Assembly: GCF_022662175.1 (NCBI RefSeq)
Contig: NZ_JAKMCR010000002.1
Coordinates: 395,260-459,259 of the forward strand
Length of the DNA stretch: 64,000 bases
DNA from: Aestuariivivens marinum
GTDB taxonomy: Bacteria; Bacteroidota; Bacteroidia; Flavobacteriales; Flavobacteriaceae
Reading direction: 5' to 3'
Positions 7,088 through 15,380 of the stretch are shown one piece after another. Below the pieces are notes generated by a model. The model saw nothing but the letters and a program-made list of their open reading frames with translations, made no database searches and had not been told where the DNA came from. A program made the translations under genes and the position numbers. The first letter of the stretch is position 1. Each line of letters opens with the position of its first letter.

Positions 7088-10000
7088 ATGAAAAAATTAT
7101 TGAAAATAATTTACTCCCCGAGAACAACCCTAGGCCTATTGGTCATTTTTGCAATAGCCTTGGGCGTTGCTACTTTTATTGAAAACTCTTATGATACCAT
7201 AACTGCAAAATTGTTGATTTACAATGCCAAATGGTTTGAAGTATTAATGCTGTTAATGATCTTTAATTTTATTGGTAGTGTTAAAAGATATCAGTTATTA
7301 ACCTGGAAACGATTGTCCGGATTTATATTTCATACCGCTTTTATCATCATCATTATTGGTGCAGGTATTACGAGATATATTGGTTTTGAAGGCATGATGC
7401 ATATTCGTGAAGGTGCCTCGTCCAATTTTATTTACAGCAGTCAAAACTATTTGAATATTAGGGCATCAGACGGCTCTAAGGATTATAATCTTGACAAGGA
7501 AATGAACTTAGGCATGATCACTGATAATGCTTTTGAAGTTAAAGTTGAAACCAAACAAAAAGGGGATATTTCAATTCGATATAAAGATTTTATAAGAAAC
7601 GCCAAGGAGTCTTATGTTGAAGCCGAACAAGGGTTTACAATGCTTGAATTAACCCTTAATGTTGAAGGTCATAAAGACGACATTAAATTGAAAGATGGAG
7701 AGGTACAGTATGTCCACAATTTTCCAATTGCCTTTAATAATAATTCAAGGCCGGATGGCTTGGTGATTACAGGTAATGCAGACCAATTATTTATTAATTA
7801 TGCCGGTGATATTAAAACTTCTCGTATGCCAGATATGGAAGAAGGGCTTATTTCAAAGGACAGCCTTGGTGAATTTACTAAAATGAAGCTATACGAGCCT
7901 TTAGGAACTGGAATTGCAGTTGTGCTCACTAAAGTATTACGTAATACCGCTATAACATATGTTGAAGCCGAGGATAATGAAAAACGACCCAATGCATTGG
8001 TCTTAGATGTGGAGCACAATGGAAAAACCCAGGAAATCAATGTACTTGGAGGGTCGGGCTACATGGAAAATTATGTAAATGTTCCTTTGGAGGACCTAAG
8101 TCTTAAATTAGCCTATGGTGCGAAAAAAATAACCTTACCATTTTCATTGAAACTTAATAAATTTGAGTTGGAACGCTATTCTGGTTCCATGAGTCCTTCT
8201 TCATACGCAAGCGAAGTTACGCTTATAGACCCTAATAAAGGCATTACAAAAGACCATCGTATTTTTATGAACAATGTCCTTGATTATGGCGGCTATCGTT
8301 TTTTCCAATCTTCATATGATCAAGATGAAAAAGGAACCGTGTTATCTGTAAACCATGATTTTTGGGGGACAATGATCACCTATTTAGGATATGCCTTGAT
8401 GATTATTGGTTTTATTTGGACTTTATTCAATAAAAACTCAAGATACTGGAGTTTAATGCTAATGATTAGGCAAACGAGAGCACGTAGAAAAGCACTATCT
8501 TTTATAGGAATATTTTTTATTGTCTCAGGGTCATTATTTGCACAACAAGCCCACCAAAATCATCAACACGAAGCCAGTCCATATGCGGTAAGTGAAACCC
8601 ATGCCGATCAATTTGGTGAACTTGTTGTACAGAATTATGAAGGGCGATTTGAACCTATACACACACTGGCTATTGATGTGATGCATAAAATTTCAAGAAA
8701 AGACAAGTTTAACATTCCAGAACGGGGAGAATTGAGCTTGATGCAGGTATTCTTGGACATCCCGCTTAACGTTGAATTCTGGAAGAATCAAGATATTATT
8801 TACATTAGGGAACAGTCTGTTTCAGATCTTATTGGTATCAATGGCAAATATGCTTCGTTTATAGATTTTTTCGATGAAAAGGGACAGTATAAGCTGGCTA
8901 CATTTGCAGAAACTGCTTTTAGAAAAGCTGATGCCGAACGCAATAAATTTGATAAGGAATTGATTAAATTGAATGAGCGATTGGAGATCTTTATGATGAC
9001 CTATCAAGGCAATATGTTGGATATTTTTCCTGTACAAAATTCAGAAAACAACAAATGGGTAAGTTGGGAAGACCCATTAGCACGACAACCTCTAACAGGA
9101 AGCATCCGAATCATTAATGATGATCTGCAATTGCCCGAATTGAATTATACCAGTATTATGAGGACCTATTTTTTGGAGTTGATCAATGCTTCTAAAACAG
9201 CCAATTATACAAGGGCCAATAAAATACTTGGTTATATTAAAAGCATTCAAAGACAGGATGGAGTCAATTCAGCTATTCCGTCTATTTCAAAAATTAAAAA
9301 AGAAATTAGCTATAATAAATCCAACATTTTTAACAATCTTAAAAAAGTATACAGCTTATTAAGTGTCCTATTGCTTCTGCTTACTTTTATTGACAATTTA
9401 AGGTCAAAAAGCAATAAGCTACTGACCATTATTTTAAATATTTCTATTTCTATACTTGCACTTGCCTTCTTATACCACACCTATGGTATGGGCATGCGCT
9501 GGTACCTGTCTGGTCACGCTCCCTGGAGCAATGGCTATGAAGCTTTAATACTGGTATCCTGGTCCAGTTTACTAGCAGGATTCTGTTTTATGCGGTATTC
9601 AAAAATCACTTTGGCCGCAACCGCTCTACTAGCCTTCTTTACCTTAATGACCGCCGGCCATAGTAACTATGATCCTCAGCTAACCAATTTGCAACCGGTA
9701 TTAAAATCCTATTGGCTCATCATTCATGTGGCTACCTTAACCATAAGTTATGGATTTTTAGGCTTGGGCTTTATTTTAGGGCTTTTTAACATGGGGCTCT
9801 ATCTGTCCAAAACCACCAAAAATTGGAATCGGGTTTCACTGATGATAAAAGAATTGACCTATATCAATGAAATGAATTTGACCATAGGCTTATTATTGGC
9901 CACTGTAGGAACCTTCCTGGGAGGCGTTTGGGCCAATGAATCCTGGGGTCGTTACTGGGGATGGGATGCCAAGGAAACCTGGGCATTGGTCATCACCATA

Positions 10001-10267
10001 GTTTATACCATCATCCTTCACATGAGATTAGCGCCTAAGATCAAAGGCGAATATATTTTTAATGTGGCTGCTGTATTTGGTTTTGGCTCTGTATTAATGA
10101 CCTTTTTCGGAGTAAATTATTATTTTACCAAAGGCATGCATTCTTACGCAAGCGGCGATACACCCGTATTTCCTGTCTGGGCATGGATTACCATTTTAAC
10201 CATCGTTGTTTTTATTGCCGCAGCAGGATTAAAGGAAAGATATTACAGAAAACAGTTTCCGGAATAA
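7088..10267 (+). CDS. ccsBA: System II cytochrome c synthase, CcsB-CcsA fusion
   Basis: A 1059-residue fused cytochrome c synthase that exports heme and attaches it to CXXCH motifs in the periplasm. Residues 1-470 are the ResB/CcsB part: three N-terminal membrane segments, a large periplasmic domain, and a segment near 430-450. A second periplasmic region spans about 480-750. The CcsA part (about 755-1050) is multi-spanning and has the conserved GHAPWSNGYE near 809, a histidine in WLIIHVATLTISYG near 879, the WWD heme-handling motif WGRYWGWDAKETW near 950-963 and histidines near 977 and 1021. The fused form matches NrfI/CcsBA proteins. With about 34 heme sites in the cytochromes of this island, a dedicated co-regulated synthase makes sense. 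It shares an operator with the NrfJ-like pair. Confidence 0.95.
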   Translation: MKKLLKIIYSPRTTLGLLVIFAIALGVATFIENSYDTITAKLLIYNAKWFEVLMLLMIFNFIGSVKRYQLLTWKRLSGFIFHTAFIIIIIGAGITRYIGFEGMMHIREGASSNFIYSSQNYLNIRASDGSKDYNLDKEMNLGMITDNAFEVKVETKQKGDISIRYKDFIRNAKESYVEAEQGFTMLELTLNVEGHKDDIKLKDGEVQYVHNFPIAFNNNSRPDGLVITGNADQLFINYAGDIKTSRMPDMEEGLISKDSLGEFTKMKLYEPLGTGIAVVLTKVLRNTAITYVEAEDNEKRPNALVLDVEHNGKTQEINVLGGSGYMENYVNVPLEDLSLKLAYGAKKITLPFSLKLNKFELERYSGSMSPSSYASEVTLIDPNKGITKDHRIFMNNVLDYGGYRFFQSSYDQDEKGTVLSVNHDFWGTMITYLGYALMIIGFIWTLFNKNSRYWSLMLMIRQTRARRKALSFIGIFFIVSGSLFAQQAHQNHQHEASPYAVSETHADQFGELVVQNYEGRFEPIHTLAIDVMHKISRKDKFNIPERGELSLMQVFLDIPLNVEFWKNQDIIYIREQSVSDLIGINGKYASFIDFFDEKGQYKLATFAETAFRKADAERNKFDKELIKLNERLEIFMMTYQGNMLDIFPVQNSENNKWVSWEDPLARQPLTGSIRIINDDLQLPELNYTSIMRTYFLELINASKTANYTRANKILGYIKSIQRQDGVNSAIPSISKIKKEISYNKSNIFNNLKKVYSLLSVLLLLLTFIDNLRSKSNKLLTIILNISISILALAFLYHTYGMGMRWYLSGHAPWSNGYEALILVSWSSLLAGFCFMRYSKITLAATALLAFFTLMTAGHSNYDPQLTNLQPVLKSYWLIIHVATLTISYGFLGLGFILGLFNMGLYLSKTTKNWNRVSLMIKELTYINEMNLTIGLLLATVGTFLGGVWANESWGRYWGWDAKETWALVITIVYTIILHMRLAPKIKGEYIFNVAAVFGFGSVLMTFFGVNYYFTKGMHSYASGDTPVFPVWAWITILTIVVFIAAAGLKERYYRKQFPE

Positions 10268-10293
10268 TTTTTAAGTTTTATATATACATTATG

Positions 10294-10325
10294 AAAAACC
10301 TTGCCCGGCTTGGGCAAGGTTTTTC
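10294..10325 (+). terminator. Terminator of ccsBA
   Basis: Stem AAAAACCTTGCCC/GGGCAAGGTTTTT around GGCTT, 26 bp after the ccsBA stop. Confidence 0.85.
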
Positions 10326-10475
10326 ATTTTGTGTTAGGCCTGGTCATTTCATTTATGATTTATATATCCATTTAAATCGTATTTACAATCTTCTCGTAAT
10401 TTAAAGTGTGTTTAATTCTTCGAATGGCTTTACTGAAGTACTCTTATGCTTTCTGCTAATATATGAACCTACCCT

Positions 10476-10500
10476 AAATAAAAAGCCCGCTTTTGCGAGC
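10476..10500 (-). terminator. Terminator of the giant-cytochrome operon
   Basis: On the minus strand GCTCGC-AAAA-GCGGGC (one wobble) followed by TTTTTAT, about 50 bp downstream of the 1607-aa gene. Confidence 0.75.
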
Positions 10501-10552
10501 TCTTCAAATTTTAGGGTACAGGATTAATTTACATTAATGCCCATTATCATTT

Positions 10553-13500
10553 TTACCAACAGGTCTTACCATTACCGCAATGGCCGGCAGAACCTTCAGC
10601 CGAATAAGTAATTGTATTTACCATGGTTCCGCCATTACTATACCAGAGTGGTCTAAAGTAACTCTCACCATCAACATGCCAAGAAGTACCATAAGTTCCT
10701 TGTAAATTTGGAGATGCATCACTACCGTTATTAGCATTGTGACACCAGAAACATTGCACATTGCTCCAGCCGTTACCTGAAAGATTTTGACTATTAGAAA
10801 TATGAGCACCTCTTGTATGACTATCAAATGGAGGCACATCACCCGTTCCTGTAACAGGACCAGCTACAGTATTAGTAATGGTATAATCTGGTTCCATATT
10901 ACCAGCGGCACCATGACAACTATTGCAAGCTGTTAATGTTCCAACATTCCAAACTGGAGTGGTAATATAAGTTGCTGTTTGTGGGCCAATTGTAGCACTC
11001 CATTCAAATGCTCCTGTAGGATTCGTGTCAGGATCCCAAGGATTAGTAGCGAAATCAGCTTCCTGACCCCGATGGGAAGTTCTACCATTACTATGGCAAT
11101 AAATATTATCACATGTTTTATCTCCATTAAATACTGGAGTATTTCCGTCCTGACCATTTCTTGTAGCCATTCCATTTGGATCAAAGACAATATTTATGGT
11201 CCCATTTGGATGGGTTCCGCCTTCGTTGGCCCCTCCACTACCATGTCCGAAATGGCATGTGTTACAAGCATAGCCATACCTATCCTTATGTGTGACATGA
11301 ACAGCTGATGTAAATGTGGGTGCATTGGTTTCATGGCATGAGTTACAACCACCGCCAGATGGCGAGAAATTGGAGCTGTGCGGATGACAAACGGTACAGT
11401 TTTGACCAGGTATACCCGCACCCTGACTGGTATGATTTTGATCGCTGGCAGTACCGGTGTTATTGAAATGCGTGGTTGTTGTATGGCATACTTCACAAAC
11501 ACCATCATAGGTTGCATTGCCATCAGCAAAAGAATTAGTACTCGTTTCGGCTGTAAAGATTACCGGTTTATCACCACTATTAGGTGTTGTTATGGTATTT
11601 CGTACCATGTAAATATTGCCTTTATTAGTATTATGTGGCTGGTGGCAATCCAGACAATCCATACCGTTGTGTGTACCATATGTATGACAATCTGTACATA
11701 ATGAAGCGTCGTTGGTAGTTCTTAAAAGATTTCCATTTGCTGCCAATCCTAAAGATCCCGTCACGTCGTGTACACCATGACAACTTGAACACTCTACATT
11801 ACCGCTTACCAATTGGGTGTTTGATGGTGCCGCATTGAATCGTGAATCCCCTCCATTATAAGCAACACCAACAGGGTGGGATCCTCTATTGGTAGAGGGG
11901 GAATCATTGTATATCCCCACATTTCTAGCAGAGTGACAGTCCTTACACATGGCATCTCCCACATTACTGGCTCTCAAATGCGGTGAGGCTGCTGAAGTAT
12001 TGTGCTGGTCGTGGCATGTAGAACAAATAATTTGACCTGAAATAACCCGCATGGCCATTTGCGAATTACTCGGTACATTGGTTTCCTTTGAGGCATTTAC
12101 CGCATTGACATTCCATGCATGGGAATCGCCCGTAGCAGGAAAAGTATTGATATTATCTGCCGCCGTAAATGGTTTTGCACTGGCCGCACCGGTAGAAGTA
12201 TGACAGCTCTGACATAAATTATCATTTCCTGCGATACTGGTCAAACTCATACCTGGAGCACTATGGGTAATATGGCATGAGTTACAGTTATAATAGGTAT
12301 GATTTGTTGCGATAGAGATAACTACAGTCTTAGAACCTGCTGCACTGGTACCACAAGTATTTGTAGCAGTAACAGTGATATCAGCAGCAGCTTGAGCTGG
12401 TCCCGTATCAACAATGATCTGGCTTGTTCCCTGTCCGGCAGTAATCGTAAATCCGGAAGGCACCACCCATGTGAATGATGTTGCTCCACTAGCTGAGGCC
12501 GAATATTTAAAACCAGTACTGTTTTGCGGGACTGTGGCGTTACCAGAAATACTGGGTGTTGGTGGAATATCATTAACATCAATGATTATTGAATACCCGA
12601 TACTGGAGTAGCCGGTAGTTGAGTTCTTTACCTTCAAGGTCCCATAATATTTGGCTTTTGGAGCTGTTGCAGGAACTGTTATTGGTATTGGACTTACAGG
12701 TAAAGTGGCATCAACAACATTTGTAAAACCTGCGGCCAATGCCGAACTTGTAAACGTAATACTATATAGATCAGGATCATCGGTCGTTGCCGTATAAGGT
12801 AAATTTGCCGTTGTGGTTCCTTTACAGATTTGTGAAATGGTTCCTAATGTAATGGTCGGTGGACTTGCGGCAGTTGAAGAGGTTACTGCAAGTATCGAAG
12901 CTGTACTGGTACCGCAAACATTAGAGGCAGTAACAGTAATATTTCCATTTTCTCCATTAGCTCCAGAAGTCACAGAAATGGAAGTCGTTCCTTGTCCCGA
13001 GTTAATCGTCCATCCTGAAGGTACTGTCCAGGTATAAGTAGTTGCATAGGTAACAGCCGTAATACTATATGTGTAACCTGATGTATTGGGCGTCGTATCC
13101 GGTTGCCCTGAAATGGCTCCCGGTGTATCTGGTACTGGCGTCACCAATACTCTAACCGTGTTTGAGGCTTGATCTTGTGTGGCATTTGTCTGCCCACAGC
13201 CATTATCTGAAGCGTATCCCACACAGAAATAATAACGATTACCAGCTGCAGCACTTGAATTATCAGGGGTATAAGTATCGGAAGTGGCACCAGACAATAG
13301 GGTTGCGGAACCTATATTATTGCTGTTGCTGGTATTATAATACCATTGATATTGTACGGTGGGTGTACCTGACCCACCAGAAGTACTCACGGTGGCTGTT
13401 AATGTGTTAGCAGGGTCGCCTACACACAGATCTTGAAAAGCAGTTGGAGCAACAGCGGTTGATATTGGGCAATCAATTGCTTCGGAAGTTACAGCTAAAG

Positions 13501-15376
13501 TTGTAGTCGGGCTATTGCCACAACTATTTCCCGCATAAACCGTGACATCACCATTTTGACCCGCAGTTCCGGAAGTCACCGATATCGAGTTGGTATTCTG
13601 CCCTGAATTAATGGTCCATCCCGCAGGGACATTCCAGGTATAAAAAGTTGCATTGGGAACTTCGGTAACACTGTAAACTAACCCACTTGTACTTTCAGGG
13701 ACAGTTGTTGAACCACTGATAGCTCCAGGTTGTGCAGGAGCTGGAGGATTTACGGTTACCTGAACGGCATTGGAAGCCAGGGTTTGGTCGGCATTGGTTT
13801 GTCCGCAACCATTGTCCGTGGCATAACCCACACAAAAATACCATCGATCACCAAGGGTTGATGCATCGGTTGGGGGTGTATAAGTAGCCGCAGTTGCCCC
13901 GGATATTAGTGTTGCCGTTCCTACAGTATTGCTGTTACTTGAATTGTAGTACCATTGGTATAAAAGCGTTGGTGTTCCTGAACCTCCCGAAGTCGTGACG
14001 TTGGCTGTTAATTGACTTGCGACATCATCCTGACATAGGGTCTGAGCACCCGATGGACTTACCGAGGTGGATTGAGGACAATTCGATGCCACCGTTATAC
14101 TCACTGCCAGTGAGGATGCAGGGCTCGTCCCGCAGCTGTTTTCGGCCGTGACCGTGATGTCACCATCCTGACCTTCAGTTCCGGAAGTAACGGATATTGA
14201 CGTGGTCCCCTGTCCGGAATCTATGGTCCATCCCGTTGGTACGGTCCAGTTATAAGTGGTCGCATCAGGAACCGCAGAAATGCTGTAATTTAAACCCGAT
14301 GTGGAAGGATCAACTGGTGTTGGTCCGGAAATGGCCCCGGGTTGCGAAGGTGCAGGCGGATTTACCGTAACCTGCACTGCATTGGATGCCAAAGATTGGT
14401 CTGCATTGGTTTGCGAACAATTGTTATCCGTAGCATAACCCACACAAAAATACCAGCGGTCACCAATTTCGGCGGCTGTGGTCAACGGTGAATATGTTGC
14501 ACTGATTGCACCTGCAATCAAGGTCGCTCCGGAAACCGTATTGCTGTTGGTTGTATTGTAATACCATTGGTACTGAATAGTTGGCGTTCCAGAACCTCCA
14601 GAAGTTGTTACATTTGCTGTAAGCAGACCTGAAGCGTCTCCTTGACAAAGGGTTTGTGTAGCGGTTGGAATTACTGAAGTTGATGCAGGACAATTTGAAG
14701 CTGCAACAGTATAAGTTACAGTAACATATCCATTAGCTCCAGATCCAGGAGTGGTGTTTTTTGTACCACCACCACCACCACCATAAATTGAACCATTTCC
14801 ACCAGTTTTCGCTCCTTCACCACCGTCACCACCATTATTAGCAGTTCCGGTACCTCCAGTTGTTCCAGTAGCATTACCTCCAGGTCCAGTTGAGCCCGCA
14901 CCGCCGCCGCCACCGCCGCCATTTCCACCCTGAGCACTTGAACCAGCTGCTCCGTTTCCTCCATTATATGTGACATCTCCTGTTCCACCACTCCCACCAC
15001 TAGCACCTGCTATTCCAGTAGCACCTACTCCTCCAGGTGCATTTACAGTTCCTCCATCAAAACTTGACGATCCACCGCTGTTACCCGGAGCTCCCCCTGC
15101 ACCTACTATTACAGTATAACTACCAGAAACACCAGATAAAACACTTCTTGCATAAGAACCGCCACCGCCGCCACCGCCATTAGGTTGAGTTCCTCCACCT
15201 CCAGCTCCCCAGCATTCCACTGTTATTTCAGTGACTCCGGGGGGAACAGTAAATGTGCCATCTGAGGTAAATGTTTCTGTGGTTTGCGCATAAGACATTT
15301 GAACTAAAACAAATAAGAAAGTGAATAATCCAAGGTTAAATTTCAACAGTTTTATATAGTGCTTATTTGTTTTCAT
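10553..15376 (-). CDS. Giant exported protein: glycine-rich domain, PKD/Ig-like repeats, 14-heme cytochrome
   Basis: 1607 residues with a signal peptide ending SYAQ. Residues about 35-230 form a glycine-rich domain (WGAGGGG, many GGxGG) like those of adhesive tail-fibre tips. Residues about 230-845 hold three near-identical units of some 200 residues, each an Ig-like part (QYQWYYN..., WYFCVGYA) plus a PKD-like part (PGAISG..., WTVP.GWTI.SGQGT). A variant tandem pair follows to about 1025. From about 1029 to the end there are 13 CXXCH motifs and one CX4CH (CDNIYCHSNG), the latter in the setting of the Geobacter CxxxxCH/CxxCH domain (TIGR01904). No T9SS sorting domain is seen; the chain ends GHCGNGKTCW. 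It lies 4 bp downstream of the T9SS protein gene, so the two form an operon. I infer a cell-surface adhesive cytochrome; the export route is unclear. Confidence 0.85.
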   Translation of the reverse strand: MKTNKHYIKLLKFNLGLFTFLFVLVQMSYAQTTETFTSDGTFTVPPGVTEITVECWGAGGGGTQPNGGGGGGGSYARSVLSGVSGSYTVIVGAGGAPGNSGGSSSFDGGTVNAPGGVGATGIAGASGGSGGTGDVTYNGGNGAAGSSAQGGNGGGGGGGAGSTGPGGNATGTTGGTGTANNGGDGGEGAKTGGNGSIYGGGGGGTKNTTPGSGANGYVTVTYTVAASNCPASTSVIPTATQTLCQGDASGLLTANVTTSGGSGTPTIQYQWYYNTTNSNTVSGATLIAGAISATYSPLTTAAEIGDRWYFCVGYATDNNCSQTNADQSLASNAVQVTVNPPAPSQPGAISGPTPVDPSTSGLNYSISAVPDATTYNWTVPTGWTIDSGQGTTSISVTSGTEGQDGDITVTAENSCGTSPASSLAVSITVASNCPQSTSVSPSGAQTLCQDDVASQLTANVTTSGGSGTPTLLYQWYYNSSNSNTVGTATLISGATAATYTPPTDASTLGDRWYFCVGYATDNGCGQTNADQTLASNAVQVTVNPPAPAQPGAISGSTTVPESTSGLVYSVTEVPNATFYTWNVPAGWTINSGQNTNSISVTSGTAGQNGDVTVYAGNSCGNSPTTTLAVTSEAIDCPISTAVAPTAFQDLCVGDPANTLTATVSTSGGSGTPTVQYQWYYNTSNSNNIGSATLLSGATSDTYTPDNSSAAAGNRYYFCVGYASDNGCGQTNATQDQASNTVRVLVTPVPDTPGAISGQPDTTPNTSGYTYSITAVTYATTYTWTVPSGWTINSGQGTTSISVTSGANGENGNITVTASNVCGTSTASILAVTSSTAASPPTITLGTISQICKGTTTANLPYTATTDDPDLYSITFTSSALAAGFTNVVDATLPVSPIPITVPATAPKAKYYGTLKVKNSTTGYSSIGYSIIIDVNDIPPTPSISGNATVPQNSTGFKYSASASGATSFTWVVPSGFTITAGQGTSQIIVDTGPAQAAADITVTATNTCGTSAAGSKTVVISIATNHTYYNCNSCHITHSAPGMSLTSIAGNDNLCQSCHTSTGAASAKPFTAADNINTFPATGDSHAWNVNAVNASKETNVPSNSQMAMRVISGQIICSTCHDQHNTSAASPHLRASNVGDAMCKDCHSARNVGIYNDSPSTNRGSHPVGVAYNGGDSRFNAAPSNTQLVSGNVECSSCHGVHDVTGSLGLAANGNLLRTTNDASLCTDCHTYGTHNGMDCLDCHQPHNTNKGNIYMVRNTITTPNSGDKPVIFTAETSTNSFADGNATYDGVCEVCHTTTTHFNNTGTASDQNHTSQGAGIPGQNCTVCHPHSSNFSPSGGGCNSCHETNAPTFTSAVHVTHKDRYGYACNTCHFGHGSGGANEGGTHPNGTINIVFDPNGMATRNGQDGNTPVFNGDKTCDNIYCHSNGRTSHRGQEADFATNPWDPDTNPTGAFEWSATIGPQTATYITTPVWNVGTLTACNSCHGAAGNMEPDYTITNTVAGPVTGTGDVPPFDSHTRGAHISNSQNLSGNGWSNVQCFWCHNANNGSDASPNLQGTYGTSWHVDGESYFRPLWYSNGGTMVNTITYSAEGSAGHCGNGKTCW

Positions 15377-15380
15377 ATGT

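Noticed and set aside
5475..10267. A nitrite-reductase (nrfHAIJ) operon
   Set aside because: CcsBA and NrfJ-like genes are here, but there is no NrfA (no CXXCK heme motif) or NrfH in the window.
10618..15006. Many long frames on both strands inside the giant-cytochrome gene (for example 11194-11529, 14716-15006)
   Set aside because: They are out-of-frame readings of glycine- and threonine-rich repeats; the main frame has a signal peptide, domain order and 14 heme motifs, so the others are shadows.
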